Origin: an uncultured Alphaproteobacteria bacterium
Lineage (GTDB): Bacteria > Pseudomonadota > Alphaproteobacteria > Rhizobiales > Ancalomicrobiaceae
NCBI GenBank assembly: GCA_937919435.1
Contig: CALFRR010000181.1
Coordinates: forward strand, 1-10,119
Direction of reading: 5' to 3'
DNA length: 10,119 nucleotides
A program made the position numbers and the translations under genes. Positions 1 through 5,665 of the stretch are shown in pieces. The notes beneath the pieces are model-generated. The model was not told the origin of the DNA. It did not search any database and saw only the letters and a list, made by a program, of their open reading frames with translations. Numbering within the stretch: the stretch's first letter is position 1; each line of letters opens with the position of its first letter.

Positions 1-1278
1 CGTCCGGCGGCGGACCGCCGCGGCGTCGTCCGTCCGCTCGCGCCGGCCGCCCCCACCGGCACCGGCCCTGCCCGGCCGCTCGCCGCCACCGAACCCGACC
101 CGCGCGACGCCGCCGCGACCGCCCGCGAGGAAGTGGAACCGGCCGACGACGGCTACGAAGCGCTCGGCCTCCGGCTCGGCACCTTCACCCTGCTGCCGGC
201 GGTCGAGCTGTCGGCCGGGCGCACCAGCAACGTCGGCGGCAAGACCGGCGGTCGCGGCGGCCTCCTCTGGCAGGTCGCGCCCGAGCTGATCGGCCGCTCC
301 GACTGGTCCCGCCACGCCCTGAGCTTCGAACTGCGCGGCACCGACACCGTCGCCCCCTCCGATCGCGACTACGACCGTCCCGGCTTCCGGGCGGCGCTGC
401 GCGGTCGCGTCGATCTCGGCGACGAGACCCGGATCGATCTCTCGACCGGTTGGAACCGCGACCGTCAGACCGCCTCGAAGTCGGACGACCCCAACTCGAC
501 CAAGGTCGGCGCCGATCTGACCACCCGCACCGCCTCGCTCGGCGTGACCCGCGACGTCGGCCTCGTCGCGGTGACCCTGCGTGGCGACGTCGAGCGGGCC
601 GACTACGCCGGCGGCTCCACCGTCTCCGGCGCACCGCTCGGCGCCGAGGCGCAGGACAACGTCCGCTACACCGCCGCGCTGCGCGGCACCTGGGGACCGA
701 CCGCCCCGCTCCGGCCCTTCGTCGAAGTGCGCGTGTCGAAGCGCGACTGGGACGATGCCCTGGTCGGCGGCGCCCCGCGCGACGCCACCGGCCGGGCCGC
801 CGTCGCCGGTCTGACCGCCGACGCCGGACCGATGTTGCGCGGCGAGATCGCCACCGGCTGGGGCGTCGACCGCCCGGACCGGGGACCTCTCGGCTCGATC
901 GGCGGCTGGCTCCTCGACGGATCGCTGACCTGGTCACCCGATCGGCTGACCGCGGTGAAGTTCGACGCCAAGACCAGTTTCGACCCGACCACCAACGCCG
1001 GATCGCCCGGCGCGATCGTCCGCACGGCCTCGGTGACGGTCGAACGCTCGGTGCGCCGCGACCTCGTCGCCTCGCTCGGCACCGCCTACACCACCCGCGA
1101 CTACGTCGGCATCGACCGCGACGAGCGCGACCTGATCGTCTCGACCGGCCTCACCTGGAAGGTCAACCGCAACCTCCGGACCTTCGTGAAAGGCAGTTTC
1201 GAGCACTTCACATCGACCGTGCCGGCCTCCGACTGGAACGCCGCCATGGTGATGGTCGGAGTCCGTATCCAGCGCTGA
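1..1278 (+). CDS. Outer-membrane beta-barrel protein, BBP2_2-like (5' end outside window)
   Basis: The reading frame is open from base 1 to a TGA at 1276-1278, giving 425 residues in the window. A GTG at 133 could serve as a start, but the frame is open without a stop upstream of it and the segment after it begins mid-protein, so I treat the gene as truncated by the window edge. The first ~45 visible residues are rich in Ala, Pro and Arg and look like a linker. From about residue 50 the pattern changes to YEALGLRLGTF, then a stretch of Leu-Pro, a GRTSN motif and alternating polar/hydrophobic strands with many Arg, Asp, Thr and Tyr. This is typical of the alphaproteobacterial putative beta-barrel porin family BBP2_2 (formerly DUF2320). 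The end, VGVRIQR, resembles the closing strand of that family. It is presumably inserted in the outer membrane; substrate and role are unknown. In some bacteria such barrels sit near exopolysaccharide genes, and galU lies next door, but a functional link is only inference. Confidence 0.8.
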   Translation, partial: RPAADRRGVVRPLAPAAPTGTGPARPLAATEPDPRDAAATAREEVEPADDGYEALGLRLGTFTLLPAVELSAGRTSNVGGKTGGRGGLLWQVAPELIGRSDWSRHALSFELRGTDTVAPSDRDYDRPGFRAALRGRVDLGDETRIDLSTGWNRDRQTASKSDDPNSTKVGADLTTRTASLGVTRDVGLVAVTLRGDVERADYAGGSTVSGAPLGAEAQDNVRYTAALRGTWGPTAPLRPFVEVRVSKRDWDDALVGGAPRDATGRAAVAGLTADAGPMLRGEIATGWGVDRPDRGPLGSIGGWLLDGSLTWSPDRLTAVKFDAKTSFDPTTNAGSPGAIVRTASVTVERSVRRDLVASLGTAYTTRDYVGIDRDERDLIVSTGLTWKVNRNLRTFVKGSFEHFTSTVPASDWNAAMVMVGVRIQR

Positions 1279-1309
1279 CCCCGCCGGGCACGGCCCCCGA
1301 CACACGAAA

Positions 1310-1338
1310 GACCCCGGCCGGCATCGCCGACCGGGGTC
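1310..1338 (-). terminator. Probable intrinsic terminator of galU
   Basis: GACCCCGG (1310-1317) and CCGGGGTC (1331-1338) form a perfect 8-bp stem. Inside it CGGC (1319-1322) can pair with GCCG (1326-1329) around an ATC loop. On the minus strand the stem is followed by TTTCGTGTG, a short and weak T-run, 26 bp past the galU stop codon. On the plus strand no T-run follows, so it fits galU better than the barrel gene, although a bidirectional role in this convergent gap cannot be excluded. Confidence 0.55.
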
Positions 1339-1363
1339 CTCCGGTGCGTCCTCGGAACGACGT

Positions 1364-2242
1364 TCAGAGCAGGCCGAGGATCCGAGCGATCTCGGCGCGG
1401 AACTCGTCGGCGAGTTCCTCGTGCTCCATGCCGTAGGCGACGTTGGCGGCGAGGAAGCCGACCTTCGAGCCGCAGTCGTAGGTCTTGCCGGCGAACTCGA
1501 CGCCCCAGAAGGCATCGCTCGCCAGGAGCTTGACCATCGAATCGGTCAGCTGGATCTCGTTGCCGGCGCCGCGTTCCTGGGCTTCCAGCAGGTCGAAGAT
1601 CTGCGGCTGCAGGATGTAGCGACCGTTGATGAAGTAGTTCGACGGCGCCGTCCCCTTCTGCGGCTTCTCGACCATCGAGGTGATCCGGAAGGCGTCCTCG
1701 CGGGTCTCGCCGACCCCGACGATGCCGTACTGGTGCGCCTGATCGGGCGAGCACTGCTCGACCGCGACGACGTTGCCGCCGGTCTTCTCGTAGACGTCGA
1801 CCATCTGGGCGAGGCAGCTCTTCACCCGGCCCTTCATGATCATGTCGGGCAGCAGCACCGCGAAGGGCTCGTCGCCGACCAGCTCACGCGCGCACCACAC
1901 CGCATGTCCGAGGCCGAGCGGCTCCTGCTGGCGGGTGAAGCTGGTGGTGCCGGCGCTCGGCCGCTGCTCGGCGAGGATCGCCAGTTCCTTGACCTTGTTG
2001 CGCGCCTTGAGCGTCGCCTCGAGCTCGTAGGCGATGTCGAAGTGATCCTCGATCACCCCCTTGTTGCGGCCGGTGACGAAGATCAGATGCTCGATCCCCG
2101 CCTCGCGCGCTTCGTCGACGACGTACTGGAGGACCGGCTTGTCGACGACGGTCAGCATCTCCTTGGGCATCGCCTTGGTGGCGGGAAGGAAGCGGGTGCC
2201 GAGGCCGGCGACGGGAAATACGGCTTTGCGAATCTTCTTCAT
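1364..2242 (-). CDS. galU: UTP--glucose-1-phosphate uridylyltransferase
   Basis: This 292-residue cytoplasmic enzyme joins UTP and glucose 1-phosphate to give UDP-glucose and pyrophosphate. UDP-glucose is the donor for exopolysaccharide, LPS core, glycolipid and cyclic glucan synthesis. The length matches bacterial GalU. Visible motifs are the nucleotide-binding loop GLGTRFLPATKAMPKEML (13-30), QQEPLGLGHAVWCAR (105-119), the metal-binding LLPDMI (130-135, Asp133), VEKP (191-194), GRYIL (207-211), EIQLTD (229-234) and GKTYDCGSKVGFL (252-264). I start it at the ATG at 2242 because MKKIRKAVFPVAGLGTRFLP is the usual GalU N-terminus. The frame runs on to a GTG at 2329, but those 29 extra residues do not look like GalU. 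A modest GAGGG (2255-2259) lies 12 bp upstream of the start. The gene is divergent from the lytic transglycosylase and convergent with the barrel gene, so it is probably monocistronic. The shared upstream region holds a CtrA-type box. Confidence 0.96.
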   Translation of the reverse strand: MKKIRKAVFPVAGLGTRFLPATKAMPKEMLTVVDKPVLQYVVDEAREAGIEHLIFVTGRNKGVIEDHFDIAYELEATLKARNKVKELAILAEQRPSAGTTSFTRQQEPLGLGHAVWCARELVGDEPFAVLLPDMIMKGRVKSCLAQMVDVYEKTGGNVVAVEQCSPDQAHQYGIVGVGETREDAFRITSMVEKPQKGTAPSNYFINGRYILQPQIFDLLEAQERGAGNEIQLTDSMVKLLASDAFWGVEFAGKTYDCGSKVGFLAANVAYGMEHEELADEFRAEIARILGLL

Positions 2243-2419
2243 CGTGAACACGTGCCCTCGATCGGTCCGATGTGCGAACCTGACGTACGATCGTGTCCGA
2301 GAGTAGACGGCTGCCGCAGCGTCGACCACAAAAAATTCGGCGAAGCCCTTGCCGGTCCATGTCTTCCGTCGAGACGTCCAGCGCCGCGGTCTCGCCTCTG
2401 GTCGACCGTCGACGGGACG

Positions 2420-2436
2420 TTAAGTTTCGATTAACC
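2420..2436. promoter_or_regulatory. CtrA-type binding box (TTAA-N7-TTAACC)
   Basis: TTAA at 2420-2423, seven bases (GTTTCGA), then TTAACC at 2431-2436 match the full consensus TTAA-N7-TTAAC bound by the alphaproteobacterial cell-cycle regulator CtrA. A degenerate further half-site, TTTACC, lies at 2440-2445. The site is an AT-rich island in a GC-rich intergenic region, 80 bp before the lytic transglycosylase start and about 178 bp before the galU start. The spacing suits the transglycosylase promoter best. That CtrA binds here is inference from the motif alone. Confidence 0.55.
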
Positions 2437-2504
2437 AAGTTTACCGATGGTTCGTCGCAGCGTCCGCGGATCGCCCGTCTTCGGCCGGTCCGCGCCCGTC
2501 GCCG

Positions 2505-2510
2505 AGGAGG
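2505..2510 (+). promoter_or_regulatory. Strong ribosome binding site of the lytic transglycosylase gene
   Basis: A perfect AGGAGG sits 6 bases before the ATG at 2517. It decides the start: the alternative in-frame ATG at 2559, which would begin immediately before the twin-arginine motif, has no comparable site upstream. Confidence 0.8.
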
Positions 2511-2516
2511 AGCCCC

Positions 2517-3782
2517 ATGACGAGCCTTTCGCCCGCCGGTCGGCCGACCGTCTCCGACATGGACCGACGCCGCTTCCTCGCCGCGCTCGGTGCCTTCGGC
2601 CTCCTCGGTACGGGCCCGGCCGCCGCCCAGGTCTCCGACCACGCCTTCGCCGACTGGGTCCGGCTGTTCCGGCCGGTCGCCCTCTCCAAGGGCGTCTCCG
2701 GCGCCACCTGGGACCGGGTGATGGGCTCCATCGTACCCGACACCTCGGTCTATCAGAACGACAAGGCCCAGCCGGAGTTCCAGGAACCGATCTGGCGCTA
2801 CATCGACCGGCGCACCAGCGAGTGGAACGTCGAGACCGGCAAGAAGCGGATCCGCGACCTCGCCCCCCTGTGGGATCGGATCGAGCGGGTCTACGGCGTC
2901 GACCGTCATCTGCTCTGTGCGCTGTGGGGGCTCGAGACCTCGTTCGGCGACCTCGTCGTCACCCCGAAGTACAATCGGCCGGTGCTGCCCTGCCTCGCCG
3001 CACTGGCCTGGGGCGACCCGCGCCGCCGCACCTATTGGGAAAAGGAGCTGGTCAACGCGCTGATCATCGTCGATCGCGGCTGGGCGGCTCCGGAAGAGAT
3101 GATCGGCTCCTGGGCCGGCGCCATGGGGCACACCCAGTGGATGCCCGAGGTCTGGCTCAACATGGGCGTCGACTTCGACGGCGACGGCCGGGTCTCGCCC
3201 TTCGGCACCCCCGACGACAGCTTCGCCGGCACCGCCCGCTACCTGATCGAACGCGGCAAGTACCGCCGCGGCGAGACCTGGGGCTACGAGATCGAGCTGT
3301 CGCCGCGCTTCGACGTCGGTCTCGCCGACGGCCGCACCCGCCGGACGCTGCGCGACTGGCAGGCGCTCGGCATCACCCGGGTCGGCGGCCAACCGTTCCC
3401 GCGGGCAGACGACGTCGCCCGGATCTCGTTGCCCGCCGGCGTGCGCGGACCCGCCTTCGCCCTGCTGCAGAACTTCCTGGCGGTGAAGTCCTACAACCCG
3501 TCCTACAAATACGCCCTGGCGATCTGCCATCTCTCCGACCGGATCCGCGGCTTCGGCCCCTTCGTCCGGCCCTGGCCGACCGACGAGCGGCAGCTGTCGC
3601 TCGCCGAGACCCAGGAACTGCAGGAGCGGCTGACCACTCTCGGCTACGACACCGGCGGCGTCGACGGCCGATTCGGCGAGAAGACCCAGGGCGCGATCCA
3701 GGACTGGCAGAAGGCGAACGGCGTCGCGCCGGCCGACGGATACCCGTCCGACAAGGTGTTGGAACGCCTGCGCGGCGGCTGA
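2517..3782 (+). CDS. Lytic murein transglycosylase, MltB-like (SLT_2 plus PG_binding_1), with Tat-type signal
   Basis: This 421-residue exported enzyme is expected to cleave the MurNAc-GlcNAc bond of peptidoglycan non-hydrolytically, leaving 1,6-anhydro-MurNAc ends. The start is set by a perfect AGGAGG. The N-terminus has a twin-arginine motif (Arg17-Arg18-Arg19-Phe20-Leu21), a hydrophobic stretch (about 22-34) and a likely cleavage site after AAA (35-37). The catalytic domain (about 43-345) follows the MltB pattern. GLETSFG (138-144) carries the presumed catalytic Glu140, and GSWAGAMGHTQWMP (197-210) and DFDGDGR (219-225) are the family's conserved substrate-groove and loop motifs. A peptidoglycan-binding domain of the PG_binding_1 type fills residues 362-417 (LQERL..LGY...VDGRFGEKT..AI..WQ). 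The architecture and length fit the proteobacterial MltB_2 branch. It lacks a lipobox, so it is likely soluble in the periplasm, unlike E. coli MltB, which is a lipoprotein. It is divergent from galU, and the CtrA-type box upstream suggests cell-cycle control. Confidence 0.93.
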   Translation: MTSLSPAGRPTVSDMDRRRFLAALGAFGLLGTGPAAAQVSDHAFADWVRLFRPVALSKGVSGATWDRVMGSIVPDTSVYQNDKAQPEFQEPIWRYIDRRTSEWNVETGKKRIRDLAPLWDRIERVYGVDRHLLCALWGLETSFGDLVVTPKYNRPVLPCLAALAWGDPRRRTYWEKELVNALIIVDRGWAAPEEMIGSWAGAMGHTQWMPEVWLNMGVDFDGDGRVSPFGTPDDSFAGTARYLIERGKYRRGETWGYEIELSPRFDVGLADGRTRRTLRDWQALGITRVGGQPFPRADDVARISLPAGVRGPAFALLQNFLAVKSYNPSYKYALAICHLSDRIRGFGPFVRPWPTDERQLSLAETQELQERLTTLGYDTGGVDGRFGEKTQGAIQDWQKANGVAPADGYPSDKVLERLRGG

Positions 3783-3789
3783 GCCGCGC

Positions 3790-3833
3790 CGCGTTCGCCG
3801 GCGGGTCGTGGATCGGTCGCCGCCGGCGCCGCG
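3790..3833 (+). terminator. GC-rich hairpin just after the lytic transglycosylase gene
   Basis: CGCCGGCGG (3796-3804) pairs perfectly with CCGCCGGCG (3820-3828). After a small TT/C internal loop, CGCG (3790-3793) pairs with CGCG (3830-3833), so 13 pairs enclose a 15-base loop. It begins 8 bases after the stop codon. No T-run follows, so it may slow or end transcription by other means, or protect the 3' end of the message, rather than act as a classic intrinsic terminator. Confidence 0.35.
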
Positions 3834-3863
3834 AAGCGATGGGAAGCGACGGCAAATCGCACT

Positions 3864-3920
3864 AGACTGGACGGCGCGGGGCGCGCGCCGAGCCCGCCTC
3901 CGACCGGCTCGGCGGTCGGA
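3864..3920 (+). promoter_or_regulatory. Possible promoter and structured leader of the DUF459 gene
   Basis: A TAGACT at about 3864-3869 could be a -10 element, although I see no convincing -35 at the right distance. Downstream lie two competing hairpins. GCCGAGCC (3887-3894) pairs with GGCTCGGC (3906-3913), and TCCGACC (3899-3905) pairs with GGTCGGA (3914-3920). They interlock with no linker bases, so they cannot both form. They end 7 bases before the AGGGA ribosome site (3928-3932). A regulated leader is possible, but the GC-rich background makes chance pairing easy. Confidence 0.25.
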
Positions 3921-3940
3921 CGCCACCAGGGACGAGCAGC

Positions 3941-5143
3941 ATGCGCCGCCGGTCGACCACGATCCCCCTTTTCGCCGCCCTCCTGCTGGCCCTGGCGACG
4001 ATCGTCTCGACTCCCGCCGCCGCCCAGAACGACCCGATCACCGGCTTCTTCCGGATGATCTTCGGCGGCGGCCAGCCGGCCCAGCCGCAGGTCGCCCCCG
4101 AACCGCCGAAGAAGCCGAAGCCGGTCGAGCCGAAGATCGTCGAGATCCCGAAGAATCCCGACGCCCAGATCGTCCTGGTGATCGGCGACGTCGAGGCCCA
4201 GGGGCTCGCCGTCGGCCTGCAGATGGCCTTCGCCGACGAACCGTCGATCGTCATCCTGCCGAAGGCCCGGGCGCTCGCCACCCTGACCCGCGACGGCGAG
4301 ACCGACTGGCTGCAGTCCTCCGCCAAACTCCTCGCCGAGACCAAGGCGGACTTCGTCGTGTCGATGCTCGGCGTCAACGACATGGTGCCGATGGTCGTGC
4401 CCGGTGCGCCCAAGCCGATCGATCCCGCCGCCGCCAAGGCCCTGGAGCCGGGCGGCGAGGACTGGAACCGCCTCTATGCCGAGCGGCTCGACCGCTACGT
4501 CGCGGCGATCCGGGCGACCGGCAAGCCGTTCTGGTGGGTCGGTCTGCCGCCCACCGCCGACGCCGACCGCAAGCCGACGGCCCGCGCCGCCTATGCCGCC
4601 TTCCTCTCCGGCCTCAACGATCTCGCCCGGCCGAAGGTCCAGGCCGCCGGCGGCTCCTTCGTCGACGTCTGGAACGCCTTCACCGACGAGGAGGGCCACT
4701 ACACCCCGACCGGCCCCGACGTCGACGGACAGGTGAAGCGGCTGCGCGCCTGGGACGGCGTGCTGTTCACCCGCGCCGGCCAGCGCAAGCTCGCCTTCTT
4801 CGTCGAGGAGGAGATCCGCAAGGTGATGCGCGGCGACACGCTGCTCTCGCCGACCACCCCGGAGGAGCAGGTCACCCAGCCGAAGCCGGAAGAGGCGATC
4901 GTCGCCGGCCCGCCGCCGCTGCCGCCCGCCCCCTGGAACGTCATCGGCCCGGTCCTGCCGCTCGGCGACGCCGCCGCCGACGCGCCGGTGACCCTGGCCG
5001 GCGGCCCCGACCGCAAGCCACGGGCCGAACTGCCCGGCGGCTTTCCGGTGGTCGCCACCCCCGGCTGGCGCCGGCTGGTCGAGGGTCTGCCGATCGATCC
5101 TGCCCCCGGCCGGGTCGACGAGATCCTCCGGCGCATCCCGTGA
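3941..5143 (+). CDS. Secreted DUF459/SGNH-fold protein with substituted catalytic residues
   Basis: This 400-residue protein starts at an ATG with AGGGA 8 bases upstream. A signal peptide (about 1-28; Arg-rich start, Leu/Ala core, cleavage after PAAA) suggests a periplasmic or surface location. A Pro/Lys-rich linker (about 45-71) precedes an SGNH-like core (about 76-298), and a Pro- and Ala-rich C-terminal tail follows. The core resembles DUF459 proteins of Hyphomicrobiales. Block I, normally GDS, reads GDVEAQGLAVGL (82-93), with Val84 at the nucleophile position. Block III is kept as GVND (144-147). Block V, usually DxxH, reads DGVL in WDGVLFTRAGQRKLAFFVE (271-289), with Leu275 where His is expected. 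Ser and His of the hydrolase dyad therefore appear absent, so this may be a non-catalytic or altered SGNH protein. The loss could be common in this DUF459 branch. Its stop overlaps the start of the next gene, implying a two-gene operon. The substrate is unknown. Confidence 0.75.
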   Translation: MRRRSTTIPLFAALLLALATIVSTPAAAQNDPITGFFRMIFGGGQPAQPQVAPEPPKKPKPVEPKIVEIPKNPDAQIVLVIGDVEAQGLAVGLQMAFADEPSIVILPKARALATLTRDGETDWLQSSAKLLAETKADFVVSMLGVNDMVPMVVPGAPKPIDPAAAKALEPGGEDWNRLYAERLDRYVAAIRATGKPFWWVGLPPTADADRKPTARAAYAAFLSGLNDLARPKVQAAGGSFVDVWNAFTDEEGHYTPTGPDVDGQVKRLRAWDGVLFTRAGQRKLAFFVEEEIRKVMRGDTLLSPTTPEEQVTQPKPEEAIVAGPPPLPPAPWNVIGPVLPLGDAAADAPVTLAGGPDRKPRAELPGGFPVVATPGWRRLVEGLPIDPAPGRVDEILRRIP

Positions 5144-5565
5144 CCGGCGCCTGGCTGCCCTGGGCGCTCGCCTCGGCCGGCTTCGCCGCGGCGACGGCGA
5201 TCCTGGCGAAGCTCGGCGTCGCCGGCATCCCCTCCGACCTCGCCACCGCGGTGCGCACCGCCGTGGTGCTCGCCTGTTCGCTCGCCCTCGTCGCGGCGAC
5301 CGGCGAATGGCGGGCGATCGGCGAGCTGACGCCCCGCGCCTGGATCTTCCTCACCCTCTCCGGCCTCGCCACCGGTGCCTCGTGGCTGGCGTGGTTCCGC
5401 GCCCTGTCGCTCGGCCCCGCCGGCCGCGTCGCCCCGGTCGACAAGCTTTCGGTGGTGCTGGTCGCCCTGATCGCCGCGACGGTGCTCGGCGAACGCTATT
5501 CGCCGACCGCCTGGGCCGGCATCGTCCTCGTCGCCCTCGGCGCGATCCTGGTGGCGATCGGCTGA
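5140..5565 (+). CDS. Half-size EamA-family (DMT) membrane protein
   Basis: I start this 141-residue protein at the GTG at 5140, which overlaps the preceding stop in a GTGA junction and suggests translational coupling. The same frame is open far upstream, but there it only shadows the DUF459 gene. The protein is almost entirely hydrophobic, with about five membrane segments (roughly 4-26, 35-53, 67-88, 97-115, 121-140). The motif WFRALSLGPAGRVAPVDKLS (85-104), followed by LGERYSPTAWAGIVLVALGA, is the conserved signature of single-domain EamA proteins (COG2510-like, about 140 residues). The short length is therefore normal for that group and not a truncation of a ten-helix transporter. Family members are presumed to work as dimers in the inner membrane, moving small metabolites. 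The substrate cannot be read from the sequence. Coupling to a periplasmic SGNH-fold protein hints at a shared envelope role, which is inference. Confidence 0.85.
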   Translation: MTGAWLPWALASAGFAAATAILAKLGVAGIPSDLATAVRTAVVLACSLALVAATGEWRAIGELTPRAWIFLTLSGLATGASWLAWFRALSLGPAGRVAPVDKLSVVLVALIAATVLGERYSPTAWAGIVLVALGAILVAIG

Positions 5566-5577
5566 ACCACGACGAGA

Positions 5578-5607
5578 GACGGCGCGCCGGTCTCCCGACG
5601 CGCCGTC
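5578..5607. terminator. GC-rich hairpin in the eamA-gltD convergent gap
   Basis: GACGGCGCG (5578-5586) and CGCGCCGTC (5599-5607) form a perfect 9-bp stem with a 12-base loop, 12 bp after the eamA-like stop codon. Neither strand has a good T-run after it (on the minus strand the next bases are TCTCGTCG). It is placed to end transcription from one or both sides of this convergent gap, but it is not a textbook terminator. Confidence 0.4.
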
Positions 5608-5608
5608 C

Positions 5609-5665
5609 GAACGATCGTTCAACCGAATTTCGGTTGAAGTGCCACATGAACCGAATTTCGGTTCA
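5609..5665. repeat. Cluster of three palindromes, two sharing the core AACCGAATTTCGGTT
   Basis: GAACGATCGTTC (5609-5620) is a perfect 12-bp palindrome. It overlaps by three bases a 21-bp palindrome at 5618-5638 (arms TTCAACCGAA and TTCGGTTGAA around a central T). A 19-bp palindrome follows at 5647-5665 (arms TGAACCGAA and TTCGGTTCA around a T). The 15-base core AACCGAATTTCGGTT is identical in the last two, and their copies start exactly 28 bp apart. On the minus strand the 19-bp unit begins with the TGA stop codon of gltD. Possible roles are mRNA 3'-end hairpins, a protein-binding pair or a REP-like repeat; the sequence does not decide. Confidence 0.7.

Noticed and set aside
2243..2329. Upstream GTG start for galU adding 29 residues
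   Set aside because: The extension is not GalU-like and would fill the intergenic region, while MKKIRKAVFPVAG at 2242 is the standard N-terminus.
2270..2345. Sigma70-like promoter for galU on the minus strand
   Set aside because: A TTGTGG element and TAC-containing hexamers are present, but no pair has both a good match and 16-18 bp spacing.
1421..2434. Long plus-strand open frame opposite galU
   Set aside because: It is antisense to a clear galU with perfect motifs. Its composition (Leu, Asp, Val, Arg rich) is what high-GC antisense frames give, and it shows no recognisable domain.
3887..3920. H-type pseudoknot from the two interlocking stems
   Set aside because: The third loop would have zero bases while having to span an 8-bp stem, which is sterically impossible, so only alternative hairpins are plausible.
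1884..3926. 680-codon minus-strand open frame across the galU 5' end, intergenic region and lytic transglycosylase
   Set aside because: It overlaps two well-supported genes in other frames, with low-complexity Arg/Ala/Gly content and no family motif. It is a by-product of low stop-codon frequency in GC-rich DNA.
3808..5139. Upstream extension of the EamA-like frame
   Set aside because: That part shadows the DUF459 gene in another frame and is Arg/Pro-rich. The protein becomes membrane-like only from the GTG at 5140.
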